A stretch of DNA of 64,000 nucleotides from Bacillus sp. UNC41MFS5 (GTDB lineage: Bacteria > Bacillota > Bacilli > Bacillales_B > DSM-18226). The notes under the pieces are model-generated. The model worked only from the letters and a program-made list of their open reading frames with translations. It ran no database searches and had not been told where the DNA came from. Each line of letters begins with the position of its first letter. Position 1 is the first letter of the stretch. Positions 8,862 to 16,456 of this stretch are shown here, in pieces. A program made the translations under genes and the position numbers. The DNA lies in NCBI RefSeq assembly GCF_000686805.1, contig NZ_JMLP01000015.1, positions 134,533 through 198,532 on the forward strand, in the 5' to 3' direction.

Positions 8862-9407
8862 CTATTTAACTTGGGCTCCTAGCGATTGTTCAAAATGTCC
8901 AAGCGCCCATTCATGACCTGCCTGATTAAAAGAGGCTACGGCATTCTTGTAAACAACAATCTTTAAGCCTTTATTATAGGCATCTACTGCGGTATGAAGC
9001 ACACAAATATCGGTACAAACCCCAACCAAATGAACCTCTGTAATCCCGCGTTCACGCAATTTCAACTCAAGGTCTGTACCCGCAAAAGCTGAGTAGCGAG
9101 TTTTATCCATATAAACCACATTTTCATGCTGACTATTCCTATCATATACTTCTTTCAGAGCGCCAAATAAGTCTCTACCTGCCGTCCCACGCAAATTATG
9201 CGGAGGAAACAGCTTCGTTTCCGGATGGAACTCATCCTCGCGGTCATGGACATCTATGGCAAAGACAACATAATCTCCATTTGCGATAAACTCTTTTGTC
9301 AGTTCAGCAATCTTTCCTTCAATTCTTTGCCCTGGCTCACCGCATGTTAACGCTCCATTCTCTGCCACAAAATCATAGGTATAATCGATATTTATTAATG
9401 CCTTCAT
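8862..9407 (-). CDS. pncA: Nicotinamidase (isochorismatase family)
   Basis: PncA hydrolyses nicotinamide to nicotinate and ammonia. The 181-residue protein shows the Asp-Lys-Cys triad as D8 (NIDYTYDF), K102 (YMDKTRYSAF) and C135 (VCTDICVLHT). Metal ligands fit D52 and H54 (AIDVHDRED) and H70 (PPHNLRGTAG). The ATG at 9407 fits the family N-terminus (MKALINIDYTYDFV); the in-frame extension to 9473 is not conserved-looking. The ribosome binding site (AAGGGGTG) is rather far from the ATG. It precedes pncB in a salvage operon. Confidence 0.92.
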   Translation of the reverse strand: MKALINIDYTYDFVAENGALTCGEPGQRIEGKIAELTKEFIANGDYVVFAIDVHDREDEFHPETKLFPPHNLRGTAGRDLFGALKEVYDRNSQHENVVYMDKTRYSAFAGTDLELKLRERGITEVHLVGVCTDICVLHTAVDAYNKGLKIVVYKNAVASFNQAGHEWALGHFEQSLGAQVK

Positions 9408-9493
9408 TGCACTGCTACACCCCTTCAACTGTATTTCAACCATCATACAAAATATTCTAGAGCTTTTAAACATATCCCTTTTTTCAAATAGAA

Positions 9494-9520
9494 AAAGCCC
9501 GTCCCAGTGGAACGAACTTT
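9494..9520 (-). terminator. Terminator downstream of dgkB
   Basis: On the minus strand AAAGTTCGTTCC and GGGACGGGCTTT form a 12-bp stem (with G-U pairs) that ends in TTT. It starts two bases after the dgkB stop codon. Confidence 0.7.
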
Positions 9521-9521
9521 C

Positions 9522-10463
9522 TTAACTATATCTTTTCCCCGCTTCCCAATCTGTTGGACGGTCATTCGGGCGAATATCCTCAAGTGGCACAAACACCTCT
9601 AAGTGGCGATAGAGGTTTTCAAACTCCGCTGGTAACAATCCGCCAAACTCACCATCTAAGTTTAACTGAACCTTTTCCGTTGCATGAACCTTAATCCTGT
9701 TCGCCTGTGTGTAGATAACATTCGGATCATGTATATGCTCACCGCGAAGAGCTAGTGTCGCTATCCGAATAAATTCAGCAAGATTGGTCTTCTTCAAGAT
9801 CAGAAGCGAAAATAGTCCATCGTTAATGGAGGCATCGGGTGCTAGCTTTTCAAAGCCCCCAATTGAATTGGTCAAGCCGACAAGAAACAGCATGGCCTCA
9901 CCTTCGAACAGCTTCCCATCATACTCAATCGACACTTCCGATGGTTTAATGGAAGGAAGCATTTCCATTCCTTTTAAATAGTAAGCCAATTGACCGAGCA
10001 TCGTTTTCAATTTACTTGGTACTTCGTATGTAATCTCGGTGATTCTACCGCCGCCAGCAATATTAATAAAATACCGATCATTAATGCGTCCAATATCGAC
10101 AGGAATCATATCCCCTTTGGTGATAATATCTACTGCCGCTCCAATATCTCTTGGAATTTGAAGGGCACGGGCAAAATCATTTGTCGTACCAGCTGGAATA
10201 ATCCCTAATCTCGGGCGATATTCCTGTTCTGCGAGGCCATTGACCACTTCATGAATGGTTCCATCCCCGCCAGCTGCAATAACAATATCATACTTACGCT
10301 CAACCGCTATCCGTGCTGCTTCCGTCGCATCCCCTGCACCTGTTGTCGCGTGACAAGATGCTTCATATCCAGCCATTTCTAGTTTTTGAAGAATTTCTGG
10401 AAGATTCCGCTTTAGAATTTCACGTCCTGAGGTAGGATTGTAAATCAGTCTTGCTCTTTTCAT
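9522..10463 (-). CDS. dgkB: Diacylglycerol kinase DgkB (soluble, DagK type)
   Basis: DgkB phosphorylates diacylglycerol to phosphatidic acid, recycling the diacylglycerol left by lipoteichoic acid synthesis. The 313-residue protein shows the DAGK catalytic motif GGDGT at 65-69 within IAAGGDGTIHEVVNGL, then IPAGTTNDFARAL and an acidic C-terminal metal site region (LNLDGEFGG). It matches B. subtilis YerQ/DgkB, which also lies next to yefA (rlmCD); here pncBA and small genes intervene. A terminator follows immediately. Confidence 0.92.
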   Translation of the reverse strand: MKRARLIYNPTSGREILKRNLPEILQKLEMAGYEASCHATTGAGDATEAARIAVERKYDIVIAAGGDGTIHEVVNGLAEQEYRPRLGIIPAGTTNDFARALQIPRDIGAAVDIITKGDMIPVDIGRINDRYFINIAGGGRITEITYEVPSKLKTMLGQLAYYLKGMEMLPSIKPSEVSIEYDGKLFEGEAMLFLVGLTNSIGGFEKLAPDASINDGLFSLLILKKTNLAEFIRIATLALRGEHIHDPNVIYTQANRIKVHATEKVQLNLDGEFGGLLPAEFENLYRHLEVFVPLEDIRPNDRPTDWEAGKRYS

Positions 10464-10633
10464 CGTTTCATCATCCTATTTTTGAAATCAACATTGGTAA
10501 TAGCTATCCGCTCACTTCAATATTCTACCAATTATTATTCTTGCTTACAAATATATCGCTATGCGTATATACTAAATTACCTTCAAACATCCATCTCTTA
10601 TCATAACGCTTTTTTATTTTTTTGCAAAAAAAC

Positions 10634-10780
10634 AAAAGCGGAAGCGCCCGTTTAGCGGCGTATGGACTGAAGCACTCCAACCGAGATAAAGGAAACACGA
10701 AGAGCGTTAGCGATTCGATGTTGACTTATCGTAGGGCGGAGAGCGAAGTCCACTAGACGCTGGGCGCTGGAGCTGGACTC
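10634..10780. repeat. Bacillaceae dispersed structured repeat (GCGGAAGCGCCC...GGGCGCTGGAGC type)
   Basis: The segment begins AAAGCGGAAGCGCCC and ends GGGCGCTGGAGCTGGACT, end sequences I know from a dispersed intergenic repeat in Bacillaceae. It forms a long imperfect inverted repeat: AGCGCCC with GGGCGCT outside, GGACT with AGTCC inside, then CGAGATAAAGG...ACACGAA with TTCGATGTTGACTTATCG. It has no ORF and no transposase. This is the only copy in the window. It sits just downstream of the sigma-factor operon (stop at 10821). Confidence 0.7.
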
Positions 10781-10820
10781 AACAAATTCAGAGTTAGTTA
10801 GCTCAATATGTCTACATATT

Positions 10821-11741
10821 TTACTGATTCGTTTGAAGGCTAATATCATAGGCATCCGCAATGCTGATGTGATACTTTCCTTCGCCAGACTGATAAACAG
10901 CATTTTTCCTGCCATTATCTATTCCATCAGCCGTCTTCACCTTAGATACCTTCCAGTCGCCATCTTTCCCCCTTACCTCTCCTACACTCACTGCATCAAT
11001 CTTCAAATTACTATTTGCGTTTACATCGATCGCAATGGATGAGACTCTCTCGATATTCCAGTCGTTCACAAGAGAGCGCGGCTTTAAGATAAGTGAATTA
11101 TCACTGCCAATCACTTCAAGCTTCACATCATTTGGAACCAACAGCGTCGCCGCAACCTCCCCATTTGCATGAAATGGACCAATTTCGTTAGGAAGTGATT
11201 TCATGTTTAAATAAAGTGTATCCCCCTTTTGATTTGCTGAAACCATATCCTCTGCATTTTTTAATAGTTCTCCCTTTTTGGAGGTTTGCACTCGATAGGT
11301 GCCGAACATCGAAACCTCTTTTTCATTGGTAGATTCGATTGTCATCTGATGGTCCACCGTCCTAACCACCACTCGTTTGATACTGTCATTCATTTGGTAG
11401 GAAAAAGCAGGCAATTCAAACGAGCGCTCTTCCCTTGCCATCACTTCTTCCGCTTTATCCAAGATGCCCGTCGTACTTACGATTGCAAATGCAATCCCCG
11501 CCATTCCGATGACACCTACAAAGAAGATACTAAGGAAATCATATTTTAACACCGGCTTTTCCTGTCGTGACAAAAATAGATAAAGGAGAATCTCTATCCC
11601 GAGCACGACCAATAATAGCGGCCACCAAGCTGTCATAACTTGGACAAGTTCTAACCCCAAAAACTTTGAAAAGAAGAGAAAGAGTCCTAGGAATACAAGC
11701 GAGGCCCCCATTGAAAATGTCCCAACACGCCAAGTCCTCAT
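10821..11741 (-). CDS. Membrane protein with LiaF-like layout (TM N-terminus, extended beta C-terminus)
   Basis: The 306-residue protein has three to four N-terminal hydrophobic segments (about residues 10-95) in a LiaI/LiaF-like arrangement (SMGASLVFLGLFLFFSKF; WWPLLLVVLGIEILLYLFL). A largely beta C-terminal part (about 105-306) resembles putative-adhesin domains (AATLLVPNDVKLEVIGSDNS). Such proteins usually sense or respond to envelope stress. It is the last gene of the ECF sigma operon, and its ATG overlaps the stop of the 31-residue ORF (ATGA). Exact role unknown. Confidence 0.7.
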   Translation of the reverse strand: MRTWRVGTFSMGASLVFLGLFLFFSKFLGLELVQVMTAWWPLLLVVLGIEILLYLFLSRQEKPVLKYDFLSIFFVGVIGMAGIAFAIVSTTGILDKAEEVMAREERSFELPAFSYQMNDSIKRVVVRTVDHQMTIESTNEKEVSMFGTYRVQTSKKGELLKNAEDMVSANQKGDTLYLNMKSLPNEIGPFHANGEVAATLLVPNDVKLEVIGSDNSLILKPRSLVNDWNIERVSSIAIDVNANSNLKIDAVSVGEVRGKDGDWKVSKVKTADGIDNGRKNAVYQSGEGKYHISIADAYDISLQTNQ

Positions 11742-11833
11742 GCTCCATCCCCACCCTTTCTTTTTCTAAAAAGGAACCCAATCCCCAATCCGATGATTGC
11801 TGCGCCAGCAATGGTTTTTCCCCACCTACTCAT
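11738..11833 (-). CDS. 31-residue membrane micropeptide of the ECF operon
   Basis: The ORF encodes MSRWGKTIAGAAIIGLGIGF then LFRKRKGGDGA: one glycine-rich transmembrane helix and a strongly basic C-terminus. GGGAGG lies 9 bases before the ATG. The start overlaps the stop of the upstream 359-residue gene (ATGAGTAG), and its own TGA overlaps the next ATG (ATGA). Coupling at both ends and a good ribosome binding site make it almost certainly translated. It fills what would otherwise be an unexplained 85-base gap in a tightly packed operon. Function unknown. Confidence 0.72.
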   Translation of the reverse strand: MSRWGKTIAGAAIIGLGIGFLFRKRKGGDGA

Positions 11834-12905
11834 GCTTTTTTGCCTCCCGTTTTTGTTTGCTTCCAGATAAAAGCTTAATTCCCCCGCCAATCAACAAGAT
11901 ACAAACAAGTCCTGTTTGAAGATAACTTTGGACCCAATACATCACATCGATATTAACCAGCCTGTTAAGGAATGGTGAAAAGGCAGGAAGCAAGACGTTC
12001 ATCACGAGATAGTAAAGCCCCATTAAGACTAGACCAATCCCAACCCATTTTTGATGATTAATGAAATACGCAATAATCGGAACATCCTCAATCGTTTCTT
12101 CGCCGTACCTTGAAACCTTTTGCATTGCATCAAAAAAGCTATAAAACCAGATAATCGGAATTAAGAATAAGAAGATCCCGAGTCGTAACGTATCTAAAAT
12201 ATAAATGGAAAACAAAAATGCGGCCATTAATTGGATTCCGCGGCGCTGTAAGCCAAGATACAGATGTCCTGCTCCCGGAAAGATGGCGAGAAACGTGGCA
12301 ATCGATTTGCTCTTTTTTCCATCTTCACGGCGCATCTCAAAGTCTTCAAATATTGTGCGGTCAACAAGTTCCTCTCCGCGTTGTTTTTTGTTTACCTGCT
12401 GGACGGCATCAAAAAATCCATACACCCAGATAATTGGCAAAGCAGCCAGAAAGACCATAAATTCGCCGCGGTTGGAAAGGGCTGTCACAAATATGACCAT
12501 GACCCCGAGTCCTAGAAAGGTTGCCAAAAGCGTTAATCCCCTGGTCATCAATCCAATTTGGAAGTGGCCTAAGCCTGGGATAAACGATAAAACAATCGTA
12601 TAAAATCGTTCTGAATCTTGGGAAGCCTGTGTCTGCTGTCCCTCTTGGTTAGCAGCCCTCAGCGCCTTCTTATGTTTGGAAACCTGCACCCCCATGTCGA
12701 TAAAACTAATGAGATAAAGAAACACTCCTAACATAAAGGTAATGATAGCAACTTCCTGGTTATTCGTTACTAACCCAATAACAGTGACAAACGCCAATCC
12801 CATTACGGTCAGTAGATAAAGTACGCCGCGAAACATATTGCCGAAATAAATATGGCCAAGACCTGGAAATAAGGACAAGGTCAATGCTTTTGTCGGATTT
12901 TTCAT
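11826..12905 (-). CDS. Polytopic membrane protein with three TM2-like repeats
   Basis: The 359-residue protein contains three internal repeats of a proline-glycine-histidine hairpin motif: LSLFPGLGHIYFGNMFRG (about residue 10), LSFIPGLGHFQIGLMTRG (about 107) and LAIFPGAGHLYLGLQRRG (about 205). Each is followed by a hydrophobic pair. This resembles TM2-type domains, normally present once. A fourth hydrophobic block lies at about 290-345. Its ATG overlaps the anti-sigma stop (ATGA), so it is translationally coupled. Probably a target or modulator of the envelope-stress response; function unknown. Confidence 0.7.
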   Translation of the reverse strand: MKNPTKALTLSLFPGLGHIYFGNMFRGVLYLLTVMGLAFVTVIGLVTNNQEVAIITFMLGVFLYLISFIDMGVQVSKHKKALRAANQEGQQTQASQDSERFYTIVLSFIPGLGHFQIGLMTRGLTLLATFLGLGVMVIFVTALSNRGEFMVFLAALPIIWVYGFFDAVQQVNKKQRGEELVDRTIFEDFEMRREDGKKSKSIATFLAIFPGAGHLYLGLQRRGIQLMAAFLFSIYILDTLRLGIFLFLIPIIWFYSFFDAMQKVSRYGEETIEDVPIIAYFINHQKWVGIGLVLMGLYYLVMNVLLPAFSPFLNRLVNIDVMYWVQSYLQTGLVCILLIGGGIKLLSGSKQKREAKKHE

Positions 12906-13384
12906 TTCTTATTTGCCTCCTTTTTTTCTAGTGAATCTATCCATGCAAAAGTCTTATTAATAACGCCCTCTGTCACCGAAGGCTTCTTTTCCTGAATTTG
13001 CGGCTTTTCAAAAGAGCTTGCATACGCAGCAAGCGACTGAAAAACACCTGAGAAAGTCAACAAAAGAGTCGCCGCCGCCGCAAGCAGATAATGAAACACC
13101 GCTTGCTGATAAAAAGGTTTTTTCTTCATTTTGCTGATTTCGGTGTCAATTTCGGTGTCAGGCACCACAGTTTTCTGCTTCGAAACCTTTGCCATGACCA
13201 AGTCGGTAAAGTCACTGCTGTCTGAAAGAATTGGAAGGGATGGTTCACCGGCTTCTACAGCTTGTAAATATTGGGTAAGGCATTGATCACACATGTATAA
13301 ATGGTTTTCTAATTCCTCTTTGGTCTTCTCATTGACTTCGTCATTAACGTATTGCAACCACTCTTCAAAACTGTAATGCTTCAT
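12902..13384 (-). CDS. Anti-sigma factor with zinc-binding ZAS-type N-terminus
   Basis: The 160-residue protein has HLYMCDQC, an H-x3-C-x2-C zinc-binding anti-sigma signature, at residues 28-35. One transmembrane segment lies at about 91-112 (FHYLLAAAATLLLTFSGVF), with an extracellular tail beyond it. The ATG at 13384 overlaps the sigma factor stop codon (ATGA), typical for a cognate sigma / anti-sigma pair. It should hold the sigma factor at the membrane until an envelope signal releases it. Confidence 0.85.
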   Translation of the reverse strand: MKHYSFEEWLQYVNDEVNEKTKEELENHLYMCDQCLTQYLQAVEAGEPSLPILSDSSDFTDLVMAKVSKQKTVVPDTEIDTEISKMKKKPFYQQAVFHYLLAAAATLLLTFSGVFQSLAAYASSFEKPQIQEKKPSVTEGVINKTFAWIDSLEKKEANKK

Positions 13385-13926
13385 GAAAAATCGTCCTCCT
13401 TCCAATTCTTTTTCATCCAATGGCGGGCCCGGTACAGCTTTGTTTCAATTGTTTTCACCTGCACATTTTGCTCCTCAGCCATTTGCTGATAGCTTTTTTC
13501 CGCAATGTAAAATCCGTAAATCACATCACGATAATTTTCGGGCAGTTCATCAAGCTTTTTCCTGACAAGCCTTCTCCGGTCTAGTTCTATAATCTCTTTC
13601 TCAACACTGTCTTTCGGGGACCCTGCTGACTGCTGTTCGAGGTCTTCTGCCACTTCCTCTCGTCTTCTCACCTGTTTTCGTTTTACATCTATCGCATGAT
13701 TAACCGCAATTCGCGTTATCCACGTTTTAAATCCTTGATTTTGGTATTGGGGGAGAGAAGTATAGATTTTCATAAATACTTCCTGTGCGGCGTCTTCTGC
13801 TTCTTTTTGGTCGCGAAGCACAGCAAAGATGGTCCGGAACACATCATTGCGGTATTTCTCAACCAAAAGTCGAAAGGCATGATCATTGCCGTCCAGCACA
13901 TTTTCTATTAAGGCTGCATCACTAAT
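13381..13926 (-). CDS. ECF-type RNA polymerase sigma factor (probable ATT start)
   Basis: The protein has sigma region 2 (NDVFRTIFAVLRDQKEAEDA, then AQEVFMKIYTSL) and region 4 (LDELPENYRDVIYGFYIAEK, then SYQQMAEEQNVQVKTIETKL). The first conventional start, GTG at 13899, would delete the conserved N-terminal SDAALIENVLDGNDHAF block, which ECF factors normally have. That block is in frame upstream and runs to an ATT at 13926, preceded by AAAGGGGGAGA at good spacing; no ATG, GTG or TTG exists before the upstream in-frame stop. I therefore place the start at ATT, with GTG 13899 as the alternative. It leads a five-gene coupled operon; the regulon is unknown. Confidence 0.82.
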   Translation of the reverse strand: MSDAALIENVLDGNDHAFRLLVEKYRNDVFRTIFAVLRDQKEAEDAAQEVFMKIYTSLPQYQNQGFKTWITRIAVNHAIDVKRKQVRRREEVAEDLEQQSAGSPKDSVEKEIIELDRRRLVRKKLDELPENYRDVIYGFYIAEKSYQQMAEEQNVQVKTIETKLYRARHWMKKNWKEDDFS

Positions 13927-14048
13927 CGTTCTCTCCCCCTTTCTTTTTTTGTTACTACATAATAGACGACAGGATAGAAACCTACCCCTACACTTTTTTT
14001 CAAAAAAATTTTTTCAATTCTCTTCATCATACCATGAGGTTGAACCTA

Positions 14049-14080
14049 AAAACCGTGCGGGTATCGCCCGCACGGTTTTA
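14049..14080 (-). terminator. Terminator of the pentapeptide-repeat gene
   Basis: A perfect 13-bp GC-rich stem (AAAACCGTGCGGG / CCCGCACGGTTTT) with a 5-base loop is followed on the minus strand by TTTTT. Confidence 0.88.
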
Positions 14081-14097
14081 CTAAATATAAAAGGAGA

Positions 14098-14754
14098 TTA
14101 CTCCTTTATTTCCAATCCTAATAACTTCGCAAATCCAATCGCCTGATCGGCAGAAACCATGCACCCAGCAACACTATCAAGTGATAGATTTAAGCGGTTA
14201 AACTTACAAGTGCTCAAGTCCACTCCTTTTAGTGTAGTACCAGTAAAGTTCACATCATCAAGATCGGAATGCTTAAAATCAAGTTTATTAAACTTGGCTT
14301 CGTAGAAATCTGCACTGCGCAGGGAACAATTCTCAAACCTCAATTCCTTCAAATCAGCATAGCCAAACGAACCCATATTTAGATTACAGTTCTCAAATAG
14401 GACATTCCTTAGGGTAGCATCAGCAAGATTTAGCCCTAATAGTTTGCAATCACGGAACTCGACCCGGTGGATAATTCCATCCGTAAAATCCACATTGGAT
14501 AGATCGCATCGTTCAAAAATCACATCGGTTAATTGAATAAAGCGAAACGATCCATCGAGGAAGGTAACATTTCTAAACACCACCTCTTCGAATCTCACTT
14601 TTTCAACCTCCTCTTGTGAGATCGAACAATCGCTTATGATCGCCATATTAATATAAGAATCTTCTCTATCATTATAATCAAATGGAGTTAAACTGGAGGG
14701 TATTTTCGGTTTTTGAATTTTTAGCTTCTGACTCAAATCAATCATCCTTTTCAT
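14098..14754 (-). CDS. Pentapeptide-repeat protein
   Basis: From about residue 55 to 190 the 218-residue protein consists of A(D/N)LxF-type pentapeptide repeats, for example VIFERCDLSNVDFTDG, VLFENCNLNMGSFGYADL and LDFKHSDLDDVNFTG. These fold as a right-handed quadrilateral beta helix. Some members mimic DNA and protect gyrase (Qnr, MfpA) but most have no known role; nothing here assigns that activity. There is no signal peptide, so it is probably cytoplasmic. The start has no clear ribosome binding site (AATACCC before ATG), so the N-terminus is uncertain. Single-gene transcript with its own terminator. Confidence 0.82.
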   Translation of the reverse strand: MKRMIDLSQKLKIQKPKIPSSLTPFDYNDREDSYINMAIISDCSISQEEVEKVRFEEVVFRNVTFLDGSFRFIQLTDVIFERCDLSNVDFTDGIIHRVEFRDCKLLGLNLADATLRNVLFENCNLNMGSFGYADLKELRFENCSLRSADFYEAKFNKLDFKHSDLDDVNFTGTTLKGVDLSTCKFNRLNLSLDSVAGCMVSADQAIGFAKLLGLEIKE

Positions 14755-14991
14755 GGGTATTAGGAGTATATCATTTCATATAAAAGAACCAGGCTGACCC
14801 CTTAAGGCAACCGGAATATCTTCTCAAGAACTTGCATAGTTATTAGCAACTTGGCCCAAAATTAATTTATCTCATCTCAAAAGCTCCCTTTTCTTTACGA
14901 AGACTGAGAATTCAATAAAATATTACCATTGATATATGATAGAATCTATTAGTGATGGGAATTTATTACTAAAATAATAGTTAAGGGACTG

Positions 14992-15624
14992 ATGCGAATG
15001 TTTTGGTTGTTGCTATTTGCCTCCTACTTAATTGGAAGCATTCCCACAGCCTTGATTGTGGGCAAGTTGATCTTTGGTGTTGATATCCGCGAACATGGCA
15101 GCAAAAATCCAGGGGCCACCAATACCCTAAGGGTTCTTGGTAAAAAATCTGCCATCTTTGTCCTTATTATTGATCTCGCTAAGGGCGCTGTTGCAGCGTA
15201 CCTGCCGATATACTTCCATCTTGACGTGGAACCCCTTTACTTTGGTTTAACAGCTGTTGTTGGTCATTGCTTTCCAATTTTTGCAGGCTTCAAAGGCGGA
15301 AAAGCAATCGCAACCACCGCCGGGGCTTTGTTAATCGCCAATGTCTATCTGCTGGTCATCGCGTATGTTGCTTTCTTTTTAGTTATCTTTTTAACTAAGT
15401 ATGTATTTTTTGGCTCCATCACGGTTGGCATTAGTCTACTCATCTATTCCTTAGTATCTTCTAAGCTAGAATTGGAACTTATCTTTATATTTTTCTCGCT
15501 ATTCTTGATTTATTTGCATCGCTCCAACATCCGCAATTTTATGTTGGGCATCGAGCCCAAAATAAATGATAAAAATTTGATCAATGATCGCATCCCGCCA
15601 AAGGGCGGCGGTTTTAAAATGTAA
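14992..15624 (+). CDS. plsY: Acyl-phosphate:glycerol-3-phosphate acyltransferase PlsY family
   Basis: PlsY transfers an acyl group from acyl-phosphate to glycerol-3-phosphate in the membrane, the first step of phospholipid synthesis. The 210-residue protein shows all three cytoplasmic motifs: GSIPTALIVGK with HGSKNPGATNTLRVLGKK, then GHCFPIFAGFKGGKAIATTAG, and IYLHRSNIRNFMLGIE near the C-terminus. Five to six hydrophobic segments match the family. The second ATG (14998) has better spacing to AAGGGA than 14992. It is not next to parE/parC, where yneS/plsY lies in B. subtilis, so it may be a second copy; the rest of the genome is needed to tell. Confidence 0.87.
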   Translation: MRMFWLLLFASYLIGSIPTALIVGKLIFGVDIREHGSKNPGATNTLRVLGKKSAIFVLIIDLAKGAVAAYLPIYFHLDVEPLYFGLTAVVGHCFPIFAGFKGGKAIATTAGALLIANVYLLVIAYVAFFLVIFLTKYVFFGSITVGISLLIYSLVSSKLELELIFIFFSLFLIYLHRSNIRNFMLGIEPKINDKNLINDRIPPKGGGFKM

Positions 15625-15628
15625 TTAA

Positions 15629-15676
15629 AAAGATCCCCTCGAGTCAAGATACAATGACCAGGGGATCCTCTTTTTT
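15629..15676. terminator. Bidirectional terminator between plsY and the thioredoxin-like gene
   Basis: The stem GATCCCCT / AGGGGATC has T-rich sequence on the plus side (CTCTTTTTTATTTT) and AAAA/TTTT on the minus side, between convergent genes. Confidence 0.75.
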
Positions 15677-16229
15677 ATTTTAAAAGTGTCGCCAGGATAC
15701 TATTGGCAACGGTTTGCCAAATGGAGGCATCTGTTTGATAGGTTGCTCTAAGGCTCTTAAACATTTCAGTTTGTTTCGCTTGAAAATCCTCTGCATCCTT
15801 ATCTGGCAAAGCAGCACGCTTTTCCATCACAAAAGCCTGCAATTCAGGTGCTCTTGGCCCCCAGACACCGACTTCATTCCCTTTTTCATTAATAAAAATA
15901 AAGATAGGTATGGCTCTGGATGTACCATTGGTTAAATATTGGTCCATTAGCTCCAAATTAGAGTCACGGAGCACAAAACGGACTTCCATCCCAGCCGCTT
16001 CAGCTATTTTCAGCAAAATAGGGTTATTCAGCATTGCATCGCCGCACCAATCCTCTGATAGGACAATCGCACGTAAGTTTTGCGTCCCTAATGCCTCGAG
16101 CCGATTCTTATCTTCGTCCGTTAAGGTGAAGCCCTCATAGATCGTAAGCATTTCCTCTTTATTGGTGGTCATAGCATTTATGTACCCATCAACAGTCAAT
16201 CCTTTTTGAAACCATTGGTTCAAATCCAT
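15675..16229 (-). CDS. Thioredoxin-family protein with WCGDA active-site remnant
   Basis: The 184-residue protein has a thioredoxin-like core (LRAIVLSEDWCGDAMLNNPI; AIPIFIFINEKGNEVGVWGP with the cis-proline), but the CxxC motif is reduced to one cysteine: WCGDA. Bacilli commonly carry this family, and its redox role is unproven. It is probably cytoplasmic, as no signal peptide is present. The ATG at 16229 sits 9 bases after GAGGT; a GTG at 16235 is too close to it. It is convergent with plsY and shares the terminator. Function not assigned. Confidence 0.75.
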   Translation of the reverse strand: MDLNQWFQKGLTVDGYINAMTTNKEEMLTIYEGFTLTDEDKNRLEALGTQNLRAIVLSEDWCGDAMLNNPILLKIAEAAGMEVRFVLRDSNLELMDQYLTNGTSRAIPIFIFINEKGNEVGVWGPRAPELQAFVMEKRAALPDKDAEDFQAKQTEMFKSLRATYQTDASIWQTVANSILATLLK

Positions 16230-16402
16230 TTTCACTGCACCTCTTTCATTTTCTCCTATGATAGTCTTTTTAAAAACTTGTTACAATAGAACTGCTTAGG
16301 GAGACTCACCGATATTATACTACAAGTATTTTTTCCTATTTCAAAAAAACTATATTTTTACACTAGTAATAGAATTTTATAGTTGATAGAATATTTTATA
16401 AA

Positions 16403-16430
16403 TAGAAAATATTATTAAAAATATTTTCTA
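16403..16430. promoter_or_regulatory. Inverted repeat upstream of putP
   Basis: A perfect 11-bp inverted repeat, TAGAAAATATT / AATATTTTCTA, with a 6-base spacer ends 26 bases before the putP start codon. There is no T run after it, so it is more likely an operator than a terminator. The binding protein is unknown. Confidence 0.45.
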
Positions 16431-16456
16431 GGATAAGAAAATCAGGGAGGAAACCT

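Noticed and set aside
10634..10780. Insertion sequence or MITE with a transposase
   Set aside because: No ORF, no target-site duplication that I can identify, and the ends match a known structured-repeat type instead.
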